Shown piece after piece: positions 22,601-34,850 of a stretch of 64,000 nt of DNA (positions are counted from its first letter, which is position 1; each line of letters begins with the position of its first letter). The stretch lies in assembly GCA_948567375.1 (NCBI GenBank), contig OX419758.1, positions 37,701,001 through 37,765,000 of the forward strand. Reading direction: 5' to 3'. The stretch comes from Lunularia cruciata (lineage: Eukaryota; Streptophyta; Marchantiopsida; Lunulariales; Lunulariaceae). A model generated the notes under the pieces. It was not told the origin of the DNA. It worked only from the letters and a program-made list of their open reading frames with translations, and did no database searches. The position numbers and the translations under genes were made by a program.

Positions 22601-22839
22601 GGTACAAAGGCTCCACTCCAAGCCTACTGCACGAACTGATCTGCATATTGCTGCAATGCCTCCTCTGAACTCCACAATGGAACATCCAAGGTGGATGGAA
22701 CAATCCCACTCATACTCCAAAGCCGAGTGATCTCCTCGGGTACTGGAGTATCCTCTGCATGGGCGTTCCCCTCCAACAAGTCACCAGGCCAAGTAACTGC
22801 ACCGCTGAAAGCTAAAATTGATGCTGCCATGGTCCCAAA

Positions 22840-23260
22840 CTATAGTGAGCCAAGACTGCCACTACTAAAGCGTACTGGTAGGCGACATACCCATCCCTCA
22901 CCAGACTGCCAACCAGGTCTATAAGAGGCTATCTCCTCCCAATAGTCAATGCTGAAACCCATGGGGTATAACACTACTCCCCCAACTAGCACATCATATG
23001 ACTCAGCTATCGTCGCAATAACCTGAGCTCTCACCACCGAGCTATCAGTCAGATGACCAGGTTGAACTTGGACAACAAGCTCTCCACGTGTGATGTATTG
23101 TGTCGAACCACCACCTAGAGATGTTTGGATCTGAAATGGACACCTCTCCACATCGGTCTTCTGTAACTCTAGACTGACAGCTGCAACCTTCCCTAACATA
23201 AGAGGCTACGCACTAGAGTCTTACAAGACTCTCTGTGGTGTATAGACCTTCCCTAAAGGT
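22840..23260 (-). pseudogene. aspartic protease part
   Basis: The active-site region D-S-S-A lies at about 23215-23206, where most gypsy proteases have D-S/T-G-A. It is flanked by two in-frame stops (TAA just before, TAG just after). Downstream PLMLGKVAAVSLEL and YDVLVGGVVLYPMGFSIDYW resemble the end of a retropepsin. A Gly/Ala-rich segment (24102-23261) of unknown role precedes it. Confidence 0.6.
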
Positions 23261-24119
23261 CCCACCAAACAAAAAATCCCCCTCTGGTTATCCAATAGGA
23301 CAACACCATGTGTAAACCACGCTCTCTCAAAGGCCGGTCTAGCTGGCAACTCCTCCAGTCTAGCCGCTGCTGCCTGCCATAAACCACTAGTCGCTGAACG
23401 GATCCCATGCTCCTCAACCAAGTCAGCTCCACTACCAACCACCTCTGCTCTAGTAGTAGGAACTGCACCATCCCTACTCTCATACAATGTGGGAGCCAAC
23501 CGGAACATTGGAGCTGGGTCAACTCCCAATATAAATATGTCACTGGCTGAAAACAAAGGATGCCGCATAATTGGCTGAGCCGCCCCCAACATCATGCTAG
23601 ACTCAATCTGTGTAGTAGTAGGTGGCTGACTAGCAGGTAGTCCATCATGTACTCCATCACCACCTACCACACCTGCATTGGGACGTCTAGGAACCATGGA
23701 TGTTGTCTGCAATGCCTCAGATAGCGTGAAGGACTGGGGAAGTTTGTCCTGTCTCCCAACCTCTCCTCTCTGTGGGTCCAACTCCATTGATGCTCCTCTA
23801 GGCTCTGGAGCACGTACTACACTCCTAGTCACTGCTACAAATGCATCCACCTGTGCTGCTCCGCACATGAATTCCAAAGCATCTCTATCACCAGCATATG
23901 AGGTAGAAGCCTCAGCACCCGAATCTGATCTCCTCTGAGCAATAGCCATACTAGCCAATCTCTGCTCCAACTGCTCAATCCGAGTAGCCATAGTTGTGTC
24001 AGAAGTAAGGGCAGGTACTGCACCCCTACTAGGTGTAGATCCTCTACCACCACCTCTACCACCTTGTCCTCCATGAACTGGAGCTCCTCTACTACCTGCC
24101 ATAACAGCCCTACCACTCT

Positions 24120-24290
24120 ATAACTCCGAGTGTAGGTCAAAACACCGGTCACTAGTGTGACCAAATCTGTGGCAATGCTCACACTGCCTCTGTGCTGGCT
24201 GTGATGCACCAGAGGTATCAGGTCCGCGGCCCTAAGTACACTCTCTCCTATGGTGAGGTCCACCACAAGTCCAACAAGCAACACCACCAC
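24120..24290 (-). pseudogene. two CCHC zinc knuckles of gag
   Basis: The first knuckle reads CWTCGGPHHRREC and the second CEHCHRFGHTSDRC, both C-X2-C-X4-H-X4-C, about 20 residues apart. Such knuckles bind the genomic RNA. An in-frame stop lies between them. Confidence 0.85.
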
Positions 24291-24609
24291 TCACTGGCTA
24301 TTGCTGACTCAAAAATGAGGGTAAGGGTCTAACTCCACTAGGCCATCCACTCGCTCCATAGGATCTGGGCTGTCCACCCTATCCTCAAAAACCAACTGGG
24401 CGTGGTGCACTCTGCTGCACTCTAGAAGAAGTCACAGCCGTGGATGAGGTCTCCCTATTAAATCCAGATGTCACAACTCTCTCCTCCACCATGTTGAGCT
24501 CAATACGTTCAGCCAAACCAAAGACTACTGCCAAAGTGGGCGAAGTAGCCTGCAACAATGTAGCATCATGAACTCTACGTTGCAACTCCCTGTCCAGTAT
24601 CCCATACCA

Positions 24610-25404
24610 AAACTAGACTGCATGGGCAATAGTAACTCCCTAAGTGAAATTGATCAGCCGCATCATGCGAGTGTATGCCTCGCGTAGGCTCTCTCCAGCC
24701 TTCTGCTGGAAATCTTGCAAGCTCCTCAGCTTGTCAATCCGCACTTCCTGGTAGTTATGCCTCAAACATAGAAAGAACTCTACCATGGGGTTAAACCTTG
24801 GTACCACACCACCTCCTGCAACGGTACCTCCACTCGTAGTAGCACTATCTCTAGCTAGTGCACCTCCACTAGCTCCACCAACACTACTCGAGCTAGAACT
24901 TGTGGGTACAGCCGATCTACTCCTGGCCACCGAGCCTAAAGTGATGGAGACATAGTGTGGAGACCAATACTGTCTCCATAACTCAATCTCCTCCAAATGA
25001 GCTCTCCTAAACTCATGGTAGTAATCCATTGGCGGACCCTCCAGATGCTGAAACAACCCCTTCCATGCCATGAAGGGTGTGAACAAAGTTGGGTTCCGCA
25101 TCTACTGCAGATCACACCAACTATCGAACTCCTGGATGAAGTCATCCAACACAATGGTACCCACTGTACCAAAGTAACGCCTAGGGCCTTTGGAGGCCCC
25201 ATAAATCTCGTCCATGTCCCAAAATAACGGTGCGGACACACCAAGTGCACTCTCAACTGAATCAGTTCTTGTGTTGAACTCCAACTTAGAGTCAATCTCC
25301 TCCCTCATTGGGACCTGAGATACAGGCTGATACCGAGCACCACTCCGAGTAAACCCACTGTGTACTGTAGGGCTAACTCCTCTGGAATCTCCAAAGAACT
25401 CCAT
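24610..25404 (-). pseudogene. gag part of the methyltransferase gypsy element
   Basis: The ATG at 25404 starts MEFFGDSRGVSPTVHSGF. A gag-like helical region includes FNPMVEFFLCLRHNY, RSLQDFQQKAGESLREAY and TRMMRLINF (24790-24640), typical of the gag core. A Ser/Gly-rich linker (SSSSSSVGGASGG) precedes it. An in-frame TAG at 25102 and two more stops near 24637 and 24613 break it. Confidence 0.7.
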
Positions 25405-26754
25405 TGTGACAAAGTAACCACAACAGCAAACCCGAACCACCAACTGCAACCGCAAGTACCTCACCAAGTGCCAACACCACCACGTGCCAACACCACCAAG
25501 TGCCAATACTAACTAAGCACCACCCACTAATGTAACTCTTACCGAGATAACTACACTAGGGGAAAGGGCAACCTGTAACCTGCCATCATAACACGCACTC
25601 TCACGATCTGTAGGTCATCACTTCTTGCCTCACCAGAGAGAAACAAAGGTAGTCTGATTGGTCATCACTCCAACCTCACCACCAAGAGCACACTAGAGCA
25701 CAAACGCTCAAAAATTAGGGCACCTCACACAAACGTGGTGCACAAACAAGAAGCAGAGAATGGAGGGGGTCCAATCACAAGAAATCTAAATGAAAACCCT
25801 CCATCTCATAACACAACACGGGACTAACTCTGCCACCATTTGGCATTTGACATAAGAAGAGTTCGTATCTAAGTCCTAAGCTACCAGGATCACCAAGAAT
25901 GGGATCAAACTACCTCTCCTAGCCAAAGCTACATGTGTATAGATAACAGTGGCACAGTCACTAGGACAACAAGTGAGGGTGGACCAATTGCCTAGGGCAC
26001 CAGTCTAGGAACAAGAGATCTAGGGGTCAAACCCCGTTGCGCACAATCTAGCAGGAAAGGCAAATTTTGCCAACCAATGACCAAGATCTACTCTAAACTA
26101 GCTAGCCTCACGCCAGCAAGCTGGCTTGCCGGCCCTTCTGGCCCTTCTAGGCCTTCTAGGCCTTCGTAGCCTCTCATAGCCCACAACCCTATGCCTCAAA
26201 GCCTCTAAACGCTAAAATTCAGCCAAATGAGGCCTTTCTTGTTGCCACTTCGAACCTCCTCCAAAATTGGCAAAACTTCTCCAAATTTGTGAAAGTCCTC
26301 CAAATCTGGCCAAACAGCGAAAACTCCTCTAAATGTGGCCAAAATCTGACGTAAACCCTAAAGATGGCTGTCCGCCAAATCCCCTGCTAACTTTCCACTC
26401 GAGCCAAATTGACAAAACGGGTTTTTCCAAATCACAATTTCATGAGAAGAGCTTCCCAACTCCACCTTCAATTTGACTTTCTGAGCCCAACTCGCAACAA
26501 ATTGGTCATGCCTTCACCTCCTGAGCTCAAAATCACAACACTGCTCAAAAATTGCTCCTTCTTTGCTCAAAATTTGGCCAGCAGTTCCGCACACCATCCG
26601 CCTAACTGCCAAATCTGTATCAATTGAACGAGCTTCTGCACACTAAGAAAACACTGAACTTGAATCGAGCTACCAACGATCCACCAAGCTTGGAGATACC
26701 ACCAACACTCACAATTCCTACACCCGATTTCCCCTTGACCTCACTTCTCTGATG
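25405..26754 (-). other. leader region of the methyltransferase gypsy element
   Basis: No coding region is supported. On the minus strand the word ATCAGAGAAG follows LTR block S directly (26750-26741), a partial match to a tRNA-Met primer site. A better but distant match TGGTGGCAGAGTTAG lies at 25829-25843. If the latter is the true site, the LTR is longer than block S. A GC-rich run of ggcc and ccttct repeats with short inverted arms lies at 26100-26180. Confidence 0.5.
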
Positions 26755-27203
26755 TAATCAGATTGCTTAACACTCTCAACTCAACTCAACTCAGATCAGT
26801 ACTTGATCTGTCACTCTATAAACTGCCAACAACTAGGCACTGATTACAGTCAAGCCACACCCACTCAAGCATAGAGAATCTAGGTGACGCTCGCCGGCCT
26901 CTATCCACCATAGCCAGGAACTCGAAGGCTCAACATCAGAGAAGTGAGCTCTCTGGAGCTCACTTTGAAACTATACCCCTTGGACTTGAGCTAGCACTAA
27001 AACCCTAACGGTCCCGCTGACGGCACACTCGACGGTGTGAACGGTGCAAAGTGACGGTGGGCCCCACCGTGAAGTCAGTACCCCAAACACCAAATCTGAC
27101 CGTCAGAAAGTAGTCTCTGAGATACTACTGAAATAACTCTAACTACTGTCACTGGAACTCCAGTGTCCAAGCATCTAGACGCGGCACTACAAATGGCGTG
27201 ACA
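26755..27203 (-). repeat. 449-bp LTR block S, right (5') copy
   Basis: It is the same length as 17384-17832 without indels. On the minus strand it begins TGTCACGCC immediately after the target duplication. Block R, which flanks the left copy, is absent here. Confidence 0.85.
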
Positions 27204-27479
27204 TTGAGAATGCCCAATGAGTCATTCTAATTTGCCTTGGTGGTGCTCTATAAGTTTGACCTCTAGCACCTTATCAAACATGAAGAATCATAAACATCAA
27301 GCAAATTTCACAAGTAGATAATTAACTATATTCAAGCAGTGATTGACATTGACTATTTTTGAATGTCATCAAGAAAGTAGTTAGATTTTTAGAGTAGCAA
27401 GAGTTGCTTATTTGTTAGTAGAAGCATGCCGTGGTATAGATGCAATTGAGAACTCATAAGAAACATAAAAAAATGTACA

Positions 27480-28790
27480 TAATGTAATATACAATAGATT
27501 GGAGACAGAGGAGGAGGATGAATATTTTTTGTACAATGAAAATGAGCAGGAAGATTTAGCTACACTAGAACTATTGCTGAAGGGGTCGGAGTATGTGCAT
27601 TCCCTTAGGTATTTAGAACTGAGAGTTACATATCCTCATAGTAAGGAGTTTGTAATTAAATATTACAAAGGCCTAGGTGTTAAGGCATTCTAAGAATTGA
27701 CTAGAATAAATGTTGAGTCTTTTTCCACATGAATGGATCTTATAAAGGATCATGGAGTATTTAAGAAGAACTATAGGCCAGAACAAATATATATGTGGAG
27801 TTTTGGTTCTTGATAGATTTGGGTATTACTATAATGGTGCTTGCATTGCAAGAGGGTTAAATACTTAGAGCATTAATGTTGGTTCAACCATTGCTTTAAC
27901 CGATAGAGTCATGATGGATATATTAAACATTATGAGAAGTCAAGTGGCATGACACAAGAAGGATGAGAGAAGGAGGATATCTGCAGTTTTTGCAGAGAAA
28001 GGTTTCCTTGGTTGTGTATGTGTGGTAGATAGAACATTGTTTCCTCTCGTAGCTTGACCTATTGTGGATGTAGAAATATATTCAGTAGAAAGTGCTCTTG
28101 TTCAATAAATGTGCAAGTGACTCATAATGATAGAAGACAAATTATAGATTTTACTAGAGGTAAGTAAGTGTATGGAGGTTTCAATATGCAATTCTGATTC
28201 ATAATTCAATTTTGTGAGCATTGGATGTCTCATTTTGCAATGCAATGCAATTCTGCTTTGTAATTCAAGTGGTGAGCAATGGATTCAATAGGGGATTTAA
28301 TGGACTGAATTCTTTTAGTTTTCAGGAATGCCAAGGTCATGTCATGAAATGACTTGTTTAAAAAGTCATCAATGAAGAGGAGGTTGTAGCAATTTTGAGA
28401 CCAAAAAATATCTCTTAGGTGATTTTGATTATGTGTCGCTGCATCACTTAGTCCCTGCCTTCAAGCAAGCATGGTCTGAGGATAAACAAGAGTTCAATAA
28501 ATATTTGTCAAAGATTTGAGTGATAAATAAACATTGTATAGGAGTATTGAAAGCTAGATGGCATTTGCTCCTAAAATTGAGAGTCTTGCTTAAGGACACA
28601 AGTAAAAATGCATATTTGTTACAGTATGTTAGTGTTTATTCATTATTTACATAATTTTTGTAGAGACAGATCTGATGTTTGGCTAGAAGATGAGTGCGGT
28701 TTTATAGAAGAAGTATATACAAAAGTTTTTTGAATGGAGTGGAGCTTGGTAGAGAAGAAAGCAAGCCAAGGATGATGCAACAATGCCTTG
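27480..28790 (+). pseudogene. PIF/Harbinger DDE transposase, decayed
   Basis: After several shifts the DDE-superfamily pattern is readable: KGFLGCVCVVD (first catalytic Asp at 28028-28030), then SRKCSCSINVQVTHNDRRQ and IIDFTRG (28080-28160). At 28494-28635 comes FNKYLSKI, GVLKARWHLLLKL and LLKDTSKNAYLLQYVS. This is the order in HARBI1-like transposases. The start near 27499 is METEEEDEYF. Several stops and frameshifts make it non-functional. A second copy lies inverted at 55400-54250. Confidence 0.7.
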
Positions 28791-29185
28791 CTTACCATCA
28801 TAAAGAGGAAAGTTTAACATGAACTTGTTCCTCCATTATGAATAAAGATATCATTTGTTATGCAAAATCTCACTCATACTCTCTAATTGTACATATTTTA
28901 GTAAAATGCTTTGGATGCCTCATGAAGATTCTAGTTTGCACTCATTATCTATGGAAGGCACGAGTTGGTGACATCATTTGTGAAAGGTGCAGGAAGGCAT
29001 CCGTTGCCAGTTGGTGCACATTCTCTAAGTAGTTCTTTGTATGTTAGGTAGGTGCCAAATGATGTGTCATGTTGCATGGTGGTGTTGCTTAGCATTGTCA
29101 ATTCAAACCACTATTCATATATTTTGAGTTCCAAATTTAGGTTGTCTTGTGGAGAAGAACAGATTTTGAATTGGATAAAAGCCAC

Positions 29186-29193
29186 TATATAAA
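29186..29193 (+). promoter_or_regulatory. TATA-like box
   Basis: TATATAAA lies in otherwise mixed sequence, followed by a purine-rich leader-like run. It could start a transcript of the downstream frames of the unit. There is no independent support. Confidence 0.3.
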
Positions 29194-29534
29194 CTTCCCC
29201 ACTCAAGCATACCATATGTAAACTTCATTTTTTGCAAGAGAGACAATTTGCAGAGTTTTGCAAAAGGAGAATGCTATTTGAAATATTTGCAAAGGAGAGG
29301 AATAAGGGAGGCCATTTGCAAGAGAGAGCAAGAGATTAGGAGAGTATAGACTCAAAGGGAATTTTTGTGGGTGGATATATTTGAAGGGAGGACAAACTCA
29401 AAGGAGAAAGAGGAGAAAGGAGAAACAAAGACAATTTGAAAGGATAGGGAGAATTGTTGGATGGTGTTGAAGGAGAGGGCAAAAGGCAAGGGTAGGCCAT
29501 TTTGAAAGCAAATTAAGTTCAAAGGTCTTGAGTT

Positions 29535-29537
<3 letters not shown>

Positions 29538-29602
<65 letters not shown>
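29538..29602. repeat. (GA)n microsatellite
   Basis: An uninterrupted GA dinucleotide run of about 65 bases. It produces spurious Ser-Leu frames on the minus strand. Confidence 0.95.
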
Positions 29603-29605
<3 letters not shown>

Positions 29606-30009
29606 TAAACCATGGCATAAGTTTGGAGGTATCATAAGATTTTGGATGGAGAGGATACTACAAATACTCAAGAAGGAGATTGGCTAATTGCATTTCATAC
29701 TATTGCACACCAAATGACCTTCATCAAATGGTATTGGATGGGTAAGAACCAAGTTTGAATGATAGTTGCTCGAATTAAGGAAGTAGATCTTGATGTACTT
29801 GGTTTGGAAATTACCCTTGGTTTACACTACCATTGTCCAAAGGTAAGAGACTCTTTCCATGCTTTCAATTTTGGTTTCTTGTTGTTCTTCTTGTTGTTTT
29901 GGAAATTTTTTCAAGTTCCATATGATGTTTTTAAAACCCAATTTTTAGCACCAAACAATCCCATCCACTCTTCCACTCCACAAATCTATAGTGTTGATAG
30001 ACATCACCC

Positions 30010-30250
30010 AATGTTGGCCCACCCTAAACCTTGTCTTGCAGCATTGGCGGGCATCAGCTCACCCTTAACCCTTATCACATAGCATTGTTGTGTGTTGCCC
30101 CGTGTTAGTCCATCCTAAACCCTTGTCCCACAACATTGGTGGGCATAGCCAAGTGTCAATTGGCCCTAAACCTTGTCCTATAGCATTGGTGTGTGTTGCT
30201 CCATGTCAAATAGCCCTAAAACCTATCCTACATTACCAATGGGCGGGCAC
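30010..30250. repeat. degenerate tandem repeat, about 58 bp unit
   Basis: About four units share the words ccctaaaccttgtc and agcattggtg. Comparable words recur in the inverted copy at 52440-52640. Confidence 0.6.
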
Positions 30251-30429
30251 TACCCAACTTCTTCCAACTTCATTGTATGTATATTAATCTTATGTTTTTT
30301 TTTGCTAGGTACTGGTATGTACAGAGTTTGTGTAGTCATGGGACAAGAATTCTTTGACAAGGATTGTTAAGGGATGAAAATTTTTGTTGTATGTTGATAT
30401 AGTTCATGATGCACTTACATCGCCTAGAA

Positions 30430-32700
30430 GAAGGACTCCATGGAAGAGGTTAATGCCTTACACTATAATTTTGAATTGATTCCTACAACAAGATTGGGTT
30501 GCAAAGAGGTATTTAGCAAGACAATGTCTATATATTTCATTCAAGGCTTTTTTCTAGATGATGGGTGCACTTGTGGCTCCACCACAAGATTGTACATGGC
30601 ATTTGGTTCTCAATACCAAGACTAAGTTGAGGATATTTGGTGTTGAGGACTATGATTGGAGTGGGTTAGCATTATGAGCCATTACTACAGAGGTGGGGAG
30701 TTTGCAGATGCAATTGAGGTGTCCTAATGTGCAGCGGTTTAGGTTGTCTTTCTTGGACAGATCCTCACTCACCTTTTTGTGGAGAGAGGATATATTCTTG
30801 AGGAGGAGTTGTCCTTGAGTGAAGGAGAGGGAGAGATTATTATATATAATGGAGAAGGTGGTGATGTTGAGGATGGAGAGGATGAGGATAGTGAGTGACA
30901 ATTCAGTTTTTTATACACTATATTACTTGATTTAATAAATGAGTTGTATTAGTTTTAAATTAATTAATCAAAATTTCCCCTAATCAATTAATTAATGAAC
31001 CTTTAGTCTACTTTACTTTATGGATGAAAATTTTGATGGATGAATACTATTCATTGTTCATAGGTTTTGAGACACATAGATTACAAGTAGTGAGAATAGA
31101 GAGTGATGGGTCTCCTTAGAGACTTCTTTTTACATCTTCATCCATTGATAGAGAGCCTTCCTTTTCATCTCTAAAGAGTGGAGCACCCTCACATCAAAGA
31201 GCCCCTTCACTTTCTTATTCCCTTGGGGCTACACCTTCATCCTCTTGGTCCCCAACTCCAACCTTGTCCATTGACATAGAGTGGGTATTAGATGATTGTA
31301 TATGAGTGGCAAATAAGCAAGAGAGGTACATTGAGCATGGGAGTAGATTGGAGAGCTTAGAGAAGTGGGAGAGATTCATGTTTGAGAAAGAGAGACTTAT
31401 TTAAGAGTGAGAGGATACTCTCACTACAAAAGAGTAGATACATTTGACCTTTGCTAGGATGGAGAGGGAGAGAGAGTAGAGGTTGGTTGACTTGAAATTG
31501 GATATCCTAGGTGTTGTAGCCATGGCAAAGGGTTATGGGATCCAATTACAACCACATGTAGAAGGCTTAGCATTAGCAATGGAGAGGTTAGAGAGTGCAT
31601 ATGTTTAGGTTGAGAAGAATGAGAGTATTTTAGCTGAGGTGAGGGCTCATATAGCTCATCTTTGTCTAAGATTTCATTTGATAGCTCATCAATCCCGCAC
31701 TAGTATGCCCAAGAGACCCAAATAGATGCCACCCATTCCTTAGGGTTGTGACTTAAGATATAGAGATCCAGGCTTATACCTCCCATTCCTTAGTGTTATG
31801 ACTTATGAGACCCCTACCAAGTTTAGAGAGGCTATGTTTATCAAGAGAGTACATTCCACATATTCTCTTCCCATGATTCATTCTGAAGAAGATTATTGTT
31901 GTGGATCTTTATTGTCTAGCCTTAGTATGACAACATGTTGGCTATAGTTATAGAGTGTGGGAGAGCTTGACTATCAGGCATGGATGGTGCACTCACACAT
32001 AGTTTGGCCCTATAAGGCGAGTAGCACATCCTAGTGTTAGCTACTTTTTTTGGTTCTTTTTGTTATGCTTTGAGGTTATCTTATGGACAGACCTACTATT
32101 TGCTAATATTGAGCTTCCACTATGGAGCATGTGGCAGTGGTCTGAGCTCCTTGAGGGAGTTCACACTAGGTCTTTACTCATGGCTTGTTTATGTTCTATT
32201 GATGTCTAGAGAAATGAGTTTAGAAGACTTAGAGCTAAATCATATGAGCATATGACTTCATTAGGTTAACCTCTTTGTGATCTTCTGATTGTAGATAGTT
32301 TTCCATTTTGTAGATATTTATCCACTCTCTTATTGTAGGAACTATCCAAATGGAGCAATCTATCCTCTAATTTTGTCCTTATAGGGTAGAGAAATCATCA
32401 AACACTTGGTCATTTGGCTCCTTGATGATTGCCTTGGATAGATTTGTCCATGATGATTGCCTTGTTGTTATTTGGGCCAAGGAGGAGTGGACTTCCGATA
32501 GATTGAGTTCTTATAGTTGTGATCTAGACTACCTTCTAGCTGCCTCTATTAGGAGCAGATCCTTGGATGCAAGCAAGTGGACTCTATGGTGATCATTGAG
32601 CCCTTTTAGGATTCCCCATGATGTATATTGATGTAGACTTGAGGATATTGTTGCACACATACTTCATGCTGCAATTACATCATCTCTCACCGCAGCTTCT
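30430..32700 (+). pseudogene. unknown second gene of the Harbinger-like unit, decayed
   Basis: Broken frames include MEEVNALHYNFELIPTTRLG (30440), an acidic stretch rich in Glu and Asp (about 30810-30895), and charged coiled-coil sequence near 31300-31450. A later segment ends EMSLEDLELNHMSI (32205-32255). The same words occur in the inverted copy (50613-50470, 51640-51400, 52310-52085). I do not recognise the family. Conservation between the copies indicates a shared ancestral gene, not chance. Confidence 0.45.
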
Positions 32701-33189
32701 TCAACTCCAGCTTAAGGTCCACATAGGAATTAGATCTTCACATGTAGATATCCACATATCATCCATTTGTATGATTCCATATGTATATACACTTTCTCTT
32801 TACTTTACTCTCACACTTGTGCTCATAATGTATGAATGTGAATCTTTTACAAATCTTTTGATCATGTGAATGTGCATCTCTTTAAAAGTGAAGCTACTAG
32901 CACAAACGTGCACCAATAACAACCAATAGGCACCATCAAGCGCCAATAACATGGAGTGCCATCAGGTGCCTTTATGATTGGTTGGTTGGTGCCAACGACC
33001 ACTGGTAACGTTTAGATCTTACATTGAGTGTCAGTGGGTACCAATGCGTGGCTTTTGGGTTTGGAAACTATTGGAGGTTTGCTTATGTGCCAAAAAAGCT
33101 GTAGTGTATGTCTTTGTGGATCATTTTCTAGCCATCAAGCAAGCAACTTCTCACTCCAATTTGGGGTTTTTGTTTTGTGGATGTCAAAC

Positions 33190-34790
33190 ACTTATAAAAC
33201 ATACCCTCATATTACACCATAAATTACACAATAAGGTAGACACCAACCTTATTTTACAATATTGCATATTACATGGAAATGGCTTTAGTAGTATTATTTT
33301 CACTGTCACTAGAGAAATATGAGTTTGGTACAAAATGTTTTGGCTTGTTACTAACAAGGGTAACACAAGGCTTATCAACTTGAGCAAGATTGCTTCTTCT
33401 TTTTTGGAGTTTTTTCTCCTTGCATTAGATGCATTTTGATTTTGTGAATGTGATTTGCCTCCAAAGCAAGCTCCTTGCACCACTACATATCAGATCTAGC
33501 TTTCTTTTGAACATCACTCAATTTCTTCTCCATTTCTACATTCATTTTTTAAGTCTCTAATCTAACACTCTTAGCTTCTATTTTCATTTGTGTCTTCTTT
33601 CTTTTCCTCTTGTTGGTGGCTTCTACTTCAATGAGTCTTAATCTCTCCCTTGATTCTATATTTTTTGCCTTCAACATGGTGATCTTTGCTAAATCATGAG
33701 ACAAAGACATGCTTGGTGACATTTTAGATACCCTCTTTGCTATTTGTACTCTTTTTCTCTTCTTTGGGTCACATTTTCCTTCCTTGTCAATGAAAACTCC
33801 CTCCAACCTATCCTTGGTTGAGACTAATATAGGTGGTACAATAAAAAATGACTCCTCTACTGGAAGTGGTCTCTTGTTGGTTGAATTCCATAGTGTGCTT
33901 GGTTTTATTCCATTTTCCAATCCCTCCATGAAACCTTCTTATCCTTGGGTGTTTGGGAAAAATTGAGGGCATGAGTCCGAAAGCACCACCTCTAGTGAAG
34001 AAGGGAGCTGAGTGCTTGTCAATGTAGGGTCTTCATATTCTTGAACCTCCTTAGACATGTAGCTTGTAGCTTTGCTTGAAGGTTAAAATCCCCTAAACTA
34101 ACCATAGAGATGGCATAATGTTTGCACAATTCTTGAACATTGATTCCATTCTTACAAAATGTGGATGCAATCTGTTCAATTTTTCATCTATGGTTCTCCA
34201 ACCCTTGCCATATTCTTTCTTAGTGAACCCTTTTCACGTTGACTTATTTTTCAACTCATGAGCTTCCTTGTAAGATTTCATATACGTCAACCATTCCTTG
34301 TACATCCAATCACCTATCATAGAAGTAGGAAATCCTTACCCCTCCTGAACCAAACATGTGGCCATGAAGCTAAAAGCAATGCTCATTTGAATTGGCTTCG
34401 TGCAATTACCACCATGAGATTCATGGAAAATGTTTGGGATCTTCCCAATAATCCAGGATCTGACCACAATGGTGGGTCATTTGTCCTCCTTTACTTTGCT
34501 AGGAATTGAAGACACAATCCTCAACAATTCCCCAAATTGCCCAATGAAGGTCTTGGTTTTGAGCCTAAAAGTGAGTCTAAAACACTATTTGGAACTTGAA
34601 TATCTCCCATTGCCAAATTTTCTCTACCTTTTTAGAGTGGAATTTCTCAACCCTCAATCAATTTCTTGTTGCCACTAGTGGCGGTGTATACTTTGCCATA
34701 ACTCTCAACCTCCTTGTCATGCATTAATCTACAAATACCACCAAAATTCAAAACCTTGCTTGCCATTGTTAAGTGTCAAGAGTATTAGCA
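33190..34790 (-). pseudogene. opposite-strand gene of the Harbinger-like unit, decayed
   Basis: On the minus strand it starts near MASKVLNFGGICRLMHDKE (about 34766). It passes a stretch MYKEWLTYMKSYKEAHELKN (about 34300) and continues through LAKITMLKAKNIESRERLRL (frame 33929-33549). A Lys/Arg-rich segment lies at about 33780-33600. PIF/Harbinger elements usually carry a Myb/trihelix-type protein besides the transposase; this could be it, but no clear domain is readable. A homologous stretch is on the plus strand at 49150-49595. Confidence 0.45.
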
Positions 34791-34850
34791 CATCGAGAAG
34801 AGTTTCAAGTGTAAGGCATGGAGTAGATAAGTTTCAAGTAGAAGGTGTGG

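Larger units (their letters stand above)
18109..25404 (-). pseudogene. gypsy polyprotein gag-pro-methyltransferase-pol-PHD, single frame
   Basis: From the ATG at 25404 to the stop at 18109 all recognised domains lie in the same frame, about 2430 codons, with no frameshift. About twenty in-frame stops occur. Those checked are one transition from a sense codon, for example TAG beside AGC-rich context at 19455 and 19192, and TGA at about 20727. Domain order: gag, two CCHC knuckles, aspartic protease, methyltransferase, RT, RNase H, integrase, PHD. In plants most Ty3/gypsy elements carry nothing between protease and RT, and many carry a chromodomain after integrase. Here a methyltransferase and a PHD finger take those places. 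The element is old and mutated but structurally complete. Confidence 0.85.
17278..27203 (-). mobile_element. Ty3/gypsy retrotransposon encoding DNA methyltransferase and PHD finger
   Basis: The element is 9926 bases long, with termini TGTCGTG and CGTGACA and a 4-base duplication ttga on either side (17274-17277 and 27204-27207). Two 449-base repeats (17384-17832 and 26755-27203) are LTR parts. A 106-base block flanks the left one on both sides and is absent from the right one. The minus-strand polyprotein runs gag, zinc knuckles, protease, C5-cytosine methyltransferase, RT, RNase H, integrase and PHD finger in a single reading frame broken only by stop codons. It is inserted in a tandem repeat at the edge of the PIF/Harbinger-like unit. 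The element appears inactive as read. Confidence 0.85.
28811..30430. other. spacer of Harbinger-like unit with TATA-like box and repeats
   Basis: A TATATAAA box at 29186-29193 precedes a purine-rich stretch that could be a 5' untranslated region. Next come a GA microsatellite (29538-29602) and degenerate tandem units of about 58 bases (about 30010-30250, containing cattgg and ccctaaaccttg). No complete protein is readable. Confidence 0.4.
27204..34850 (+). mobile_element. large PIF/Harbinger-like DNA-transposon unit, copy 1
   Basis: A decayed DDE transposase (27480-28790, plus) is followed by decayed frames to 32700 (plus) and one on the opposite strand (34790-33190). The whole unit is homologous, in inverted orientation, to 49131-55560. 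Both copies encode EMSLEDLELN-x-MSI (32200 and about 50500), coiled-coil repeats and an opposite-strand frame with VKGK/ITMLKA-like words. An ORF coding in the direction opposite to the transposase is usual for PIF/Harbinger. Terminal inverted repeats were not identified, so the limits are approximate. Confidence 0.6.

Noticed and set aside
29352-29618. Ser-Leu repeat protein on the minus strand
   Set aside because: It is only the GA microsatellite read as codons.
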